From Sphingopyxis macrogoltabida (GTDB taxonomy: Bacteria; Pseudomonadota; Alphaproteobacteria; Sphingomonadales; Sphingomonadaceae), in contig NZ_CP012700.1 of assembly GCF_001307295.1 (NCBI RefSeq), forward strand, positions 4,157,001 to 4,221,000: a DNA stretch of 64,000 nucleotides, written 5' to 3'. The notes under the pieces are model-generated. The model saw only the letters and a program-made list of their open reading frames with translations, ran no database searches and had not been told where the DNA came from. Shown one piece after another: positions 31,418 to 40,700 of this stretch; position 1 is the first letter of the stretch; each line of letters starts with the position of its first letter. Made by a program: the position numbers and the translations under genes.

Positions 31418-34282
31418 ATGACATCACGATCGGTCCTGATCGCCCGCACCTCGCTGCTCGCATCGGCGACGCTGCTCGCCGCCGCCCCCGTCTGGGGGCA
31501 GGACAGCGCCGCCGCACCGGCAGACGTTGCCGATACAGTGGCGGGCGACGAGATCATCGTCACCGGCGCGCGCGCGACGCAGCGCTCGTCGATCGAATAT
31601 AAGCGCGCCGCCGACGTCGTCGTCGACGGCCTCGTCAGCGACGAGATCGGCGCGACCCCCGACAATTCGATCGGCGATACGCTCGAACGGATCGTCGGCG
31701 TCTCGGCCGACCGCTTCAAGGGCAACGCCAACGAGCTGTCGGTCCGCGGCCTCGGACCGACGCTCAGCTTCTCGACCTTCAACGGGCGCGAGGTGTCAAC
31801 CGCCGGACCCGACCGGTCGGTGGCCTTCCAGCAATTTCCCTCCGAACTCGTCAACGGCGTCCTCGTCTACAAGACGCAGCGCGCCGACTTCCTTGAAGGC
31901 GGGGTCGGCGGGGTGATCGAACTCCGCTCGATGAAGCCGCTCGACTATGGCAGGCGCCGCATCCAGTTCGAACTGCGCGGCGATTTCCAGCCGCAGGACG
32001 ACGATGTCTATCAGCACGACGGCCTCGGCTATCGCGGCAATATCTCCTATGTCGACCAGTTCTCGACCGGCATCGGCGATATCGGCATCTCGATCGGCTA
32101 CCAGCGGCAGGACACCACCGCGCCCGAGGATTATTACAACGGCAATTCGACCTTCCAGCTCTGCAATACCGCGGCAACCAACGGCGCGACGAACAGCCTT
32201 AATTGCGCCTTCGCCGAAACGCCACGCAACGCCAACGAGACGATCGTCGATCCCTATTTCGCCAATTCGTCGCGCAGCTTCCGCACCCAGAAGACGTCCG
32301 AAGTGCGCGACGCGATCATCGGTGCCATCCAGTGGCGCCCCGCCCCCGATTTCGAGATCGCCATCGATGGCCAATATTCGAAGCGCAATAGCCGCGAGGA
32401 CCGTAACGTGCTCGGCATCACCGAAGGGCTGCGCGGCGTCGAACCGCTCGTCGTCGGCACCGGCGCCAACGGCTATTCGCCATATTCGCTGATCAGCTAT
32501 CGCGGCAATTCGAACCTCGAAAACCAGCTCGAAACGCGCCAGCGCAACGAGGAATATCTGGGCGGCGGGGTCAGCCTGATCTGGTCGCCCGAACGCTGGA
32601 ATATCGCGCTCGACGCCTCCTATTCGAACAGCCACCGCACCGAGACGCAGAAGCAGACACGCCTGCGGTCGAACCGCCGCGTCGGTTATACGCTGAGCTA
32701 TGAGGGCGCCAATGTCGTACCGGTCGTCGAATTCGACGACTTCGACATCGCCGACCCCGACCTGTTCGTCACCACCGCGCCCAATTCGGTCTATGCCCGC
32801 CGCCGCTTCGTCACCAATCGCGAAGACACGATCTGGGCCGCGAAGCTCGACATCGAACGCGAGCTCGACGGCTTCCTGACCAGCGTGAAGTTCGGCGGCC
32901 GCTTTTCCGACCATCACCGCACCAACGACAATGCGCGCAACAACGACCTCAACACGTTGGTGCCGGTCAACGGCGTCAGCCCGGCCGAGTTGATCGCGCA
33001 GGCCAACCGGCAATGCCGCGCGCCTTACACCACCACCTCCTATATGCAGGGCATGGGGACCAACGTCACACGCTGGGCGACCTTCGACAACGACTGCCTG
33101 TTCCGCACCTTCACCGGCAGCGACGACGCGCTGCCCACCCCGGCGGACGGCCGCGACCCCAGCGATATCGATGTCCGCGAACGCATCTATGCCGCCTATG
33201 CGATGGCCAATTTCGAAACCGAGATGGGCAGCGTGCCGGTCAGCGGCAATATCGGGCTGCGCTGGGTCAAGACCGACATCACCTCGAAGGGCTTTCGCCA
33301 GCCCTATATCCTGACCATCGAAAGCGCGGGCGACACCTATAGCGTCGACGTCGATCCGGATGGCGAACTCGTCTCGAATACCGCGAAGGGCAGCTATAAT
33401 TATTTTCTGCCCAGCGCGAATATCGCCTTCGACCTGTCGCAGCAGGTCAAGCTGCGCCTCGCCGCCTATCGCGCGATCGCGCGTTCGGGGATCGAAAGCT
33501 TCGGCGCCGGGATCAGCCTCAACCCGTCCGAGGGGACCGGCACGGGCAATATCATCTTCGACGCGACGACGGGCAACCCGAACCTCAAGCCGCTGCGCGC
33601 GTGGAACGTCGACGCCAGCCTCGAACTTTATGCGTCGGAGGATACGCTGGTCTCGCTCGCCGGCTATTATAAATGGGCGAAAGGCACGGTGATCAGCGCC
33701 GAGGAGTCGATCCCCACCGACATCACCGTGACGACGATCCGCGACAATGGCGCGCCGGTGACCGAAACGATCACCATCAACCCCGTCGCCCCCGCGAACG
33801 ACGGCGAAACGCGCCACCTCTACGGGCTCGAAGCGACCGCCAGCCACGCCTTCACCTGGCTGCCCGATCCGCTCGACGGGCTCGGCATCCAGGGCTCGGT
33901 CAACCGCGCCTTCGCCAATTTCGAATATCCCGACACCTCGCCGATCGCCGACTATGTCGACCCCGCGAACCTGATCGGACTGTCGAAATGGACCGCGAGC
34001 GGATCGGTGTGGTTCGAGAAATGGGGTCTCTCGCTGCGCGCCAACCTTCGCTACCGCTCGGGTTATTACAAGCCCAACGGCGGCACCAACCGCGAGATTC
34101 GCGGCGGCACCTATCTCAACCTCTCGGCGCAATATGATCTGACGAAGAACATCCAGCTCAAGCTGCAGGCGCTCAATGTCACCGGCACCAACGACATCAT
34201 GGTCAAGGGCGGCTACGACAGCATCGCCGAGGTGTCGCGCAGCGGGCCGCAATATTTCTTCGGCGTCCGCGTCCGCCTGTGA
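31418..34282 (+). CDS. TonB-dependent outer-membrane receptor (carbohydrate type)
   Basis: 954 residues. A signal peptide (~1-29, VWG-Q) is followed by a plug domain (EIIVTGARATQRSSIEYK, NELSVRGLGPTLSFSTFNGREV) and a 22-strand barrel ending in YFFGVRVRL with a terminal hydrophobic residue. It belongs to the long proteobacterial receptors that import oligosaccharides. The TonB-box-like region overlaps DEIIVTG. It has its own promoter with two LacI-type operators and is followed 10 bases later by a polysaccharide lyase, which indicates the substrate class. Confidence 0.93.
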   Translation: MTSRSVLIARTSLLASATLLAAAPVWGQDSAAAPADVADTVAGDEIIVTGARATQRSSIEYKRAADVVVDGLVSDEIGATPDNSIGDTLERIVGVSADRFKGNANELSVRGLGPTLSFSTFNGREVSTAGPDRSVAFQQFPSELVNGVLVYKTQRADFLEGGVGGVIELRSMKPLDYGRRRIQFELRGDFQPQDDDVYQHDGLGYRGNISYVDQFSTGIGDIGISIGYQRQDTTAPEDYYNGNSTFQLCNTAATNGATNSLNCAFAETPRNANETIVDPYFANSSRSFRTQKTSEVRDAIIGAIQWRPAPDFEIAIDGQYSKRNSREDRNVLGITEGLRGVEPLVVGTGANGYSPYSLISYRGNSNLENQLETRQRNEEYLGGGVSLIWSPERWNIALDASYSNSHRTETQKQTRLRSNRRVGYTLSYEGANVVPVVEFDDFDIADPDLFVTTAPNSVYARRRFVTNREDTIWAAKLDIERELDGFLTSVKFGGRFSDHHRTNDNARNNDLNTLVPVNGVSPAELIAQANRQCRAPYTTTSYMQGMGTNVTRWATFDNDCLFRTFTGSDDALPTPADGRDPSDIDVRERIYAAYAMANFETEMGSVPVSGNIGLRWVKTDITSKGFRQPYILTIESAGDTYSVDVDPDGELVSNTAKGSYNYFLPSANIAFDLSQQVKLRLAAYRAIARSGIESFGAGISLNPSEGTGTGNIIFDATTGNPNLKPLRAWNVDASLELYASEDTLVSLAGYYKWAKGTVISAEESIPTDITVTTIRDNGAPVTETITINPVAPANDGETRHLYGLEATASHAFTWLPDPLDGLGIQGSVNRAFANFEYPDTSPIADYVDPANLIGLSKWTASGSVWFEKWGLSLRANLRYRSGYYKPNGGTNREIRGGTYLNLSAQYDLTKNIQLKLQALNVTGTNDIMVKGGYDSIAEVSRSGPQYFFGVRVRL

Positions 34283-34292
34283 CGCCGGGCCG

Positions 34293-35474
34293 GTGATCGC
34301 CCGCCGCACCCTCCTCCTCGCCGCGCTCGCCGCGGGCCCGGCGGCGTTCGCGCGCGCCGGGGGCGCTCAGGTGACGCCCGACATCCGGGCGATCGAGCGT
34401 CGCCGGCTGCTGCCGCGGGCGGCCGCCCTGCTCGGCGCCGCGCCGCGCACCATCACCGCGATTGGCGCCCCGCGCAGCCCGGCGGGACCGCATGATTATT
34501 ATTCGGAGGGCGATTATTGGTGGCCCGACCCGGCGAACCCCGGCGGGCCCTATGTGCGCAGCGACGGCCGGTCGAACCCCGGCAAGTTCGACGGCCACCG
34601 CGACGCGCTGATCGCCTTCGGGCGCGACGTCCCGACGCTCGCGGCGGCGTGGGAGCTGACCGGCGACCGCCGCTTCGCCGCGGCGGCGATGCGCCACCTC
34701 GCCGCGTGGTTCGTCGACCCGGCGACGCGGATGACCCCCGCGCTCGACCATGCGCAGGCGATCATCGGGGTGAACCAGGGCCGCGCGATCGGGGTGATCG
34801 ACACGCTGCAGATCGTCGAAGTCGCGCGCGCGGCGGAGCTGTTCGCGCGCAAGGAGGCACCGGGCTATGCGGAGATCCGAAGCGGCGTCGAGCGCTGGTT
34901 CGCCGACTATCTCGACTGGCTCACCGCATCGCCTTTCGGCATCGAGGAGCGCGAGCAGCGGAACAACCATGGCAGTTGCTGGCTGTTGCAGGCGGCGGCC
35001 TTCGCGGCGCTGCTCGGCCGCGAAGAAACCCTCGCTGCCGCGCGCAAGCGGCTCAAGACCGTGATCGTCCCGACCCAGATCGAACCCGACGGCCGCCAGC
35101 CGCTCGAACTCGCGCGGACCAAGCCCTATGCCTATTCGCTGTTCAACCTCGATGTTCTCGCCGCGACGTCATGGCTGCTCGCGGGCGGCACCGGCGACCT
35201 CATCGCATGGCGGACGCCCGACGGCCGCTCGATCGGCGGCGCGATCGGCTGGATGGCGCCGTTCATCGCCGACAAGCAGGCGTGGCCGCTGGCCCCCGAC
35301 ATCGACTATCCGGGCGACTTTCCCATACGTCAGCCGAGCCTGCTGTTCGGCGGGCTGGCGCTGGACCGCGCCGACTGGCTCGCGCTCTGGCAGCGGCTCG
35401 ATCCCGATCCCGTAATCGGCGAGGTCGTGCGCAACTTCCCGGTCCGCCAGCCCTTGCTGTGGCTGCGCGCTTGA
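34293..35474 (+). CDS. Alginate-lyase-superfamily polysaccharide lyase (PL38-like)
   Basis: 393 residues from the GTG at 34293, 10 bases after the receptor. The start ARRTLLLAALAAGPAAFARA is a Tat-like signal with twin Arg. The body has the PF05426-type stretches YYSEGDYWWPDPANPGGPYVR and REQRNNHGSCWLL, whose Asn-His pair and later Tyr (KPYAYSLFNLD) match the catalytic set of this superfamily. Relatives include alginate and glucuronan lyases; with manD and GH105 nearby, a glucuronate-containing polymer is the better guess. The exact substrate cannot be read from sequence. Confidence 0.8.
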   Translation: MIARRTLLLAALAAGPAAFARAGGAQVTPDIRAIERRRLLPRAAALLGAAPRTITAIGAPRSPAGPHDYYSEGDYWWPDPANPGGPYVRSDGRSNPGKFDGHRDALIAFGRDVPTLAAAWELTGDRRFAAAAMRHLAAWFVDPATRMTPALDHAQAIIGVNQGRAIGVIDTLQIVEVARAAELFARKEAPGYAEIRSGVERWFADYLDWLTASPFGIEEREQRNNHGSCWLLQAAAFAALLGREETLAAARKRLKTVIVPTQIEPDGRQPLELARTKPYAYSLFNLDVLAATSWLLAGGTGDLIAWRTPDGRSIGGAIGWMAPFIADKQAWPLAPDIDYPGDFPIRQPSLLFGGLALDRADWLALWQRLDPDPVIGEVVRNFPVRQPLLWLRA

Positions 35475-35483
35475 CCCCTCCGC

Positions 35484-36104
35484 TCAGCCTTCGAGGCGGC
35501 GGATGCTTTCGAGGTCGGTGCGTTCGAGCGGTTCGGTGAGCCACAGCCCGCCGCGCCCGCCGCGCGACCAGCGGACGACCGCCTGACGGCGGATGCCGCC
35601 TTCGAGCGTCAGTTTGAGCACCATGCCCGCTTCGAAACGGCCGTCATGGACAAAGCCCGCGCCCGACTGCGACACGTCGACCAGCTCGATCGGCAGCGTC
35701 CAGTCGTCGGTCGCGGCCGTCGCCTTGACCCGCACCGGCAGGCGCGGCGCGCGATAGCCGCCCTCGCGCTGTTCGGCGGCAAGCTGCTTCAGCAGGCCGA
35801 CGCCGTCGACCTCTTCGTCGAAGGCGACGCCGCAGCGGCCCTTTTCGGCCCAGACGACGCGCCCGGTCAGGATGATGTTTTCGGAGAGCGCAATCTCCAG
35901 CCGTTCGCCCTTTTCGACCGGGATGTCGGCCGACAGCATCATGCCGCGGTCGGAAATATTGCGCACCCGCCACAGGCCGGCGTCATCCTGACGTTCGATC
36001 TTGGCGATGCGGCAGACGGTGCAGAAGCGATCGGCGGCGCGGCGATCGGTTTCGGTTTCGATATCCTGTGACGGATCTTCCATGGGGCTGGGAAAACTTC
36101 CCAT
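35484..36104 (-). CDS. Tandem PilZ-domain protein
   Basis: 206 residues from the ATG at 36104, which has GAGG nine bases upstream; a GTG at 36128 is in frame. Two PilZ domains, the c-di-GMP binding fold, fill the protein. The first has RRAADRF with RxxxR and NISDRG (the NxSxxG motif); the second has YRAPRLPVRVK and DVSQSG. Both binding signatures are largely kept. It has no output domain, so it would act by protein contact. It converges on the polysaccharide lyase gene with a 9-base gap. Confidence 0.85.
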   Translation of the reverse strand: MGSFPSPMEDPSQDIETETDRRAADRFCTVCRIAKIERQDDAGLWRVRNISDRGMMLSADIPVEKGERLEIALSENIILTGRVVWAEKGRCGVAFDEEVDGVGLLKQLAAEQREGGYRAPRLPVRVKATAATDDWTLPIELVDVSQSGAGFVHDGRFEAGMVLKLTLEGGIRRQAVVRWSRGGRGGLWLTEPLERTDLESIRRLEG

Positions 36105-36233
36105 ATCCTTCATCCTCGCTTGCAGCACCCGAGGTCAGCGGGCGAGTGATTCCTTTGACGGCACGCGGCCCATTGTTATGAAGGATGTCCCCACAGCATC
36201 CGCTCGATTGCTGCGCATTATCCCTTAGCAATG

Positions 36234-36250
36234 GTTAGGGTTTCCCTAAC
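36234..36250. promoter_or_regulatory. Inverted repeat GTTAGGG-TTT-CCCTAAC
   Basis: Perfect 7-base arms with a 3-base centre, in the gap between the divergent PilZ and alcohol dehydrogenase genes, 41 bases upstream of the TTG start of the latter. It may be an operator or a small hairpin. Confidence 0.35.
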
Positions 36251-36290
36251 GTCAATCAGGGGGCGCCCGATCGGCCGAGGAGATCGCCGC

Positions 36291-37457
36291 TTGAGTATCG
36301 CCAGCATCGCCCTGCCCCGCATCCTGCGCATCGGCGGCGGCGCGTCGCGTCAGTTGCCCGAGGTGCTGGCGACGCTCGGCCTGTCGCGGCCGCTGATCGT
36401 CACCGATAGCTGGCTGGAGGGCAGCGGCCGCGTCGCCGAGCTTGCCGACGCGCTGGCCGCGGCCGGGATCGCGGCGCGCATCTTTGCCGATACCGTCCCC
36501 GACCCGACAGTGGCGTCGATCGACGCCGGCGTGGCGTTTCTCAAGGACGGCGACCACGACTGCGTCGTCGGCTTCGGCGGCGGCAGCCCGCTCGACAGCG
36601 CAAAGGCGATCGCGCTGCTCGGCCTGCACGGCGGCGCAATGGCCGATTACAAGGCGCCGCATGTGCAGGACATCCCCGGCCTGCCGGTGATCGCGATCCC
36701 GACCACCGCGGGCACGGGGTCGGAAGCGACGCGCTTCACGATCGTCACCGACGAGGCGACCGACGAGAAGATGCTCTGCCCCGGCCTTGCCTATCTGCCG
36801 GTCGCCGCGCTCGTCGATTACGAGCTGACCTTCACCAAGCCCAGACGGCTGACCGCCGACACGGGGATCGATTCGCTGACGCACGCGATCGAGGCCTATG
36901 TATCGAAGCGCGCCAACCCGTTCAGCGACGGCATGGCGCTGCTCGCGATGCGCGCGATCGCGCCGAACCTGCGCCGCGTATGCATCGATCCGTCGGACGC
37001 CGCAGCGCGCGAAGCGATGATGCTCGGCGCGACGCAGGCCGGCATCGCCTTTTCGAACAGCTCGGTCGCGCTCGTCCACGGCATGAGCCGGCCGATCGGC
37101 GCGCATTTCCACGTCCCGCACGGGCTGTCGAACGCGATGCTGCTGCCCGCGGTGACCGCCTGGTCGGCGCCCGCCGCGCTCCAGCGCTATGCGACATGTG
37201 CACGCGCGATGGGCGTCGCCGACGACAGCGAGGGCGACCAGGCTGCGGTCGCGCGGCTGCTCGACGAACTGACGGCATTGAACCGCGAGCTCGAAGTACC
37301 GGGACCCGCCGCATGGGGCATCGACGCGGCGCGCTGGGATGCATTGGTCCCGACGATGTGCGCGCAGGCGGCGGCGTCGGGATCGCCCGCGAACAATCCT
37401 CGCGTGCCCGATGCCGACGAGATGGCGATGCTCTATGCGCAGGTCTGGGCGGGATAA
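36291..37457 (+). CDS. Iron-containing alcohol dehydrogenase
   Basis: 388 residues from a TTG at 36291, chosen because GAGGAG lies eight bases before it; an ATG at 36231 is in frame but has no such site. Group III alcohol dehydrogenase. The NAD-binding loop CVVGFGGGSPLDSAKAIALL and the iron-binding segments TGIDSLTHAIEAYVSKRANPF and ALVHGMSRPIGAHFHVPHGLSNA are intact. The substrate is not evident. It converges on the autotransporter gene with a palindromic repeat between them. Confidence 0.9.
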   Translation: MSIASIALPRILRIGGGASRQLPEVLATLGLSRPLIVTDSWLEGSGRVAELADALAAAGIAARIFADTVPDPTVASIDAGVAFLKDGDHDCVVGFGGGSPLDSAKAIALLGLHGGAMADYKAPHVQDIPGLPVIAIPTTAGTGSEATRFTIVTDEATDEKMLCPGLAYLPVAALVDYELTFTKPRRLTADTGIDSLTHAIEAYVSKRANPFSDGMALLAMRAIAPNLRRVCIDPSDAAAREAMMLGATQAGIAFSNSSVALVHGMSRPIGAHFHVPHGLSNAMLLPAVTAWSAPAALQRYATCARAMGVADDSEGDQAAVARLLDELTALNRELEVPGPAAWGIDAARWDALVPTMCAQAAASGSPANNPRVPDADEMAMLYAQVWAG

Positions 37458-37560
37458 CCGGCGCCGTTCATCATCCCGCAACCAATATCCTGCTTAAGCG
37501 CGCTCGCCCCGTCTCCCTCTCTCCTACGTCTCATCGAGGAGGCGGGGCATCCTCCCCAAT

Positions 37561-37646
37561 CTTCGTCATCCCCGACTTGATCCGGGATCCATGACCCCCA
37601 GGAGGCGTTTACCGGTGTGGACCCCGAATCAAGTCCGGGGTGACGA
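37561..37646. repeat. Palindromic intergenic repeat, copy 3
   Basis: Third copy of the dispersed palindrome (left arm 37561-37585, right arm 37624-37646, two to three mismatches and a longer loop). It lies in the 307-base convergent gap between the alcohol dehydrogenase and autotransporter genes, together with the terminator at 37698. Confidence 0.8.
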
Positions 37647-37697
37647 TCAAGTAACTCAGCCTCGCGCGAACTGGCCGAAGCGCCCAAAAAACGCGAA

Positions 37698-37729
37698 GGG
37701 GCCGGAACGAGGGTTGTCGTTCCGGCCCC
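37698..37729 (-). terminator. Intrinsic terminator of the autotransporter gene
   Basis: Perfect 13-base stem GGGGCCGGAACGA/TCGTTCCGGCCCC with a 6-base loop, 35 bases downstream of the autotransporter stop. On the - strand it is followed after six bases by TTTTTT. Confidence 0.85.
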
Positions 37730-37764
37730 ACTGCAGGACTCGCCCCTGATAGGGTCGCTTCTGG

Positions 37765-40700
37765 TCAGAAAGCGATTCGAGCAGTAACGCGTACCCCGTG
37801 GCTGTTGCGGTCCGACGCCAGCGTACCGGTGTAGGCAGCGCCGATGTTGAACGCCCCGGCGCTGTAGTCGAAGCCCGCCTCGACCTCGGCCGAATTCTTC
37901 GGGATCGGCGTGCCGATGATCCCGAACGGCGTGCCGCCGGCGGCGAAGCGCGAGATCATGATCGCGCCGCGGTCGTCGAACGCGCGGTTCCATGCCGCCG
38001 AGACATAAGGCTGGAAGCCTGCCTCCCCGGCATTGAAGCGCGCCCGCGCGCCGAGGCTGAGGAAGGTCGTCTTCTGGTCGACGTCGGCGACGACCAGCGC
38101 CGCGTTGCCGCCCGCTTCGGTGAAGCCTTCGCTGTCGGTCTTGACATGGGCGAAGCGGGCGAAGGGCGTGATCGCCGCCTTGCCCATCGTCACGTCGTAA
38201 CCGACTTCGCCGAAGATCTGCAGCGTGCTCGCGTCATATTTCGCGGTCAGCGTCTGCGCGAGCGGGGCGACGGTCACCGCCCGGCTATTGTCGAGGTCGT
38301 GCCACGCATAAGCGATACCGATCGTACCGCGGAAGCCGCCCTCGGGCCCGCCATAGGTCGCGTGCGCCGCCAGATATTTGCTTTCGACGTCGGCGCTGTC
38401 GCCCCGGCCCTTCGCCTTGAAGTCCGAGCCGCCGATCCCGGCCGAGATCGCCGCCGCAAAGCCGTTGCCGCCATAACCGATGCCGGCGACCAGCCCCTTG
38501 TGGTCGGTGCTCATGCCGAGCCCGCCGGGCTGGGCGTCGAACTTGCCCCAGCCGCCGAAGGCCGAGCCCCAGACGAACGCGCCGCTTTCCACCGGCGCCC
38601 GCATGCCGAACAAGGCGTTGCGGAGGTGGCGGCTGTCGTCGGTAAGGCCGCTCACCGCATTGGCGTGGATCTCGCCCGACAGGTCGCCGAAGCTTGCCTG
38701 CGCGGTCGCCGCATTCTGGACGAGCACCGCCTCGAACAGCGGATTGTCGATGCCGAGCGACTGGATTGCCGTCGCGACGCTCGCCTGGTTGAAGCCGATC
38801 GCGACGTCGGCGAAGTCGATGTCGTTGCGATAGAGCGACAGGGTGACGCTGTTCGCGCCGTAACGGAGCAGCGGGTCGAGGAAGGCGAGATCGGTGGTCA
38901 CCGATCCGAAGGTCCCGGTGACGCCGCCCGCGCCGGTCAGGATCACATAGTCGGTGCGCGGGTTGTAATCGCCTTCTTCGGCGAGCACCGCGACGCTCGC
39001 GGTGCTGGCGATCGTCACCGCACCCGTCGCGTCGAGCCGGTCGCCCTGCCCCGCCGCATTGACCTCGACCTCGTATACCGAGCCCGCCGCGAAGGCGAGG
39101 TCGCCGTTCACCGTGAGCTGGCCGATCGAGTTGCCCGGCGCGATCGTACCGCCCGCCGCGACCGTCGTCGAACCGACGGTACCGTTACCGCCCAGCGTGC
39201 CGCCGTTGTTGACGGTGACGTCGGAAACGATCGAGCCGTTGACCGCCAGCTTGCCGCCATTGACCGCCGTCGGACCGCTATAGTCGCTGTCGCCGGTCAG
39301 GTTGAGCGTGCCGTCGCCTTCCTTGGTGAACGACCCGCTGCCCGAGATGGTGCCGCCGAACTGGCTGTTGGCGTCCTGCGCGACGGTCAGGTTATTTTCG
39401 CCCATCTGGACGTTCGAGCCTTGCTCGCCCGCCAGGCCGCCGATCGTCTGGTCCTTGCCGCTGATGTCGAGGCTGCCGCCCTCGCCGAGGTTGAAGTCGG
39501 TCGTCGGGTCGATCGTGCCGCCGATGCGGACCGAGCCGCCGAGGATGTTGGTCACGCCCTCGAAGCTGTAATCGCCCATGAAGGTCAGGATGCTGTCGCC
39601 CATCTTGTCGAGCGTCCCGTTGCCCGAGAAGGCGCCGAGGAAGTCATAATCGTCCGAGCGGTTGAAGACGAAGCGGCCGTTGTTGACGATGTCGCCGGCG
39701 AAATCGCCCTCGGTCCCGCCGTTGCCGAGCTGGAAGAAACCGTCGCCTTCGGTCGTCACGTCGCCGAGCAGCGTGCCGGTCAGGATCAGCCCGCCGTTCG
39801 CGACGGTGGTGCCGCCGGTGTGCGCGAAGGACGCCGTATCGAGCGTGAAGACCCCCTCGCCGATCAGCTTGACGGCGCCGGTGCCGCTGACCGAGAGCTG
39901 ACCGAGCCCCGACACGACGTCGTCATGGTCGAAATTCGCGACGAGCAGGCCGTTGTTGGCGATCGTCGGGGTGAAGATCGGGGTCGAGAACAGCCCTTCG
40001 TCATATTCGATTTCGTTGACCTGCAGCGCGCCACCCTCGGCAATCGTCACTGCATTGAACTCGCCGACATAGCCCGTGGTCGACCAGTAACCCGCCGCAA
40101 CGGTCAGGTCCTCGAAGTCGAGCGCAGCGCCGACCTGCTGCGCCTCGGTCAGTTCGAGCACATCGCCGTCGAGGATCAGGCTATCATGGCCTTCGCCCGC
40201 CAGCATCGCGCCGTTGACGACGCTGCCGGTGTGGAGCGTCACCGTGTCGTCATAGCTATCGAGCACGATCGCGGCGCCGCTGCCGCCGGTGAGCGTTCCC
40301 GCATTGACAACATTCGCCTGGACATGCGCGATAATCGCCGCGCCGTCGGCGCTGGCAATCGTGCCGCTGTTGGTGAAATTGCCGATCAGGCCGGGCGTGT
40401 TGGCAAGGTCGCTCTGGATGAGCACGCCGGCAGCATTGCCGCTGATCGACCCCGCATTGACGACATCGCCGCCACCCGAAACGATGACGCCGAAACGGTC
40501 ACCGGTGATCGTACCGCCTTCGGCGTTCACGACGCTCGCGGCGAAGCTCGCGCTGTCCTGCCCTTCATAGGCATAGATCGAGATGCCGTCGGCGAGCTGG
40601 CTGCCCGTGCCGCTGATCGTGCCGCTGTTGGCGACGGTGCCGCCGCCGATCAGCCGGACGCCGTCGTTCGATTCGCCGGCGATCGTGCCGCTGTTCTCGA

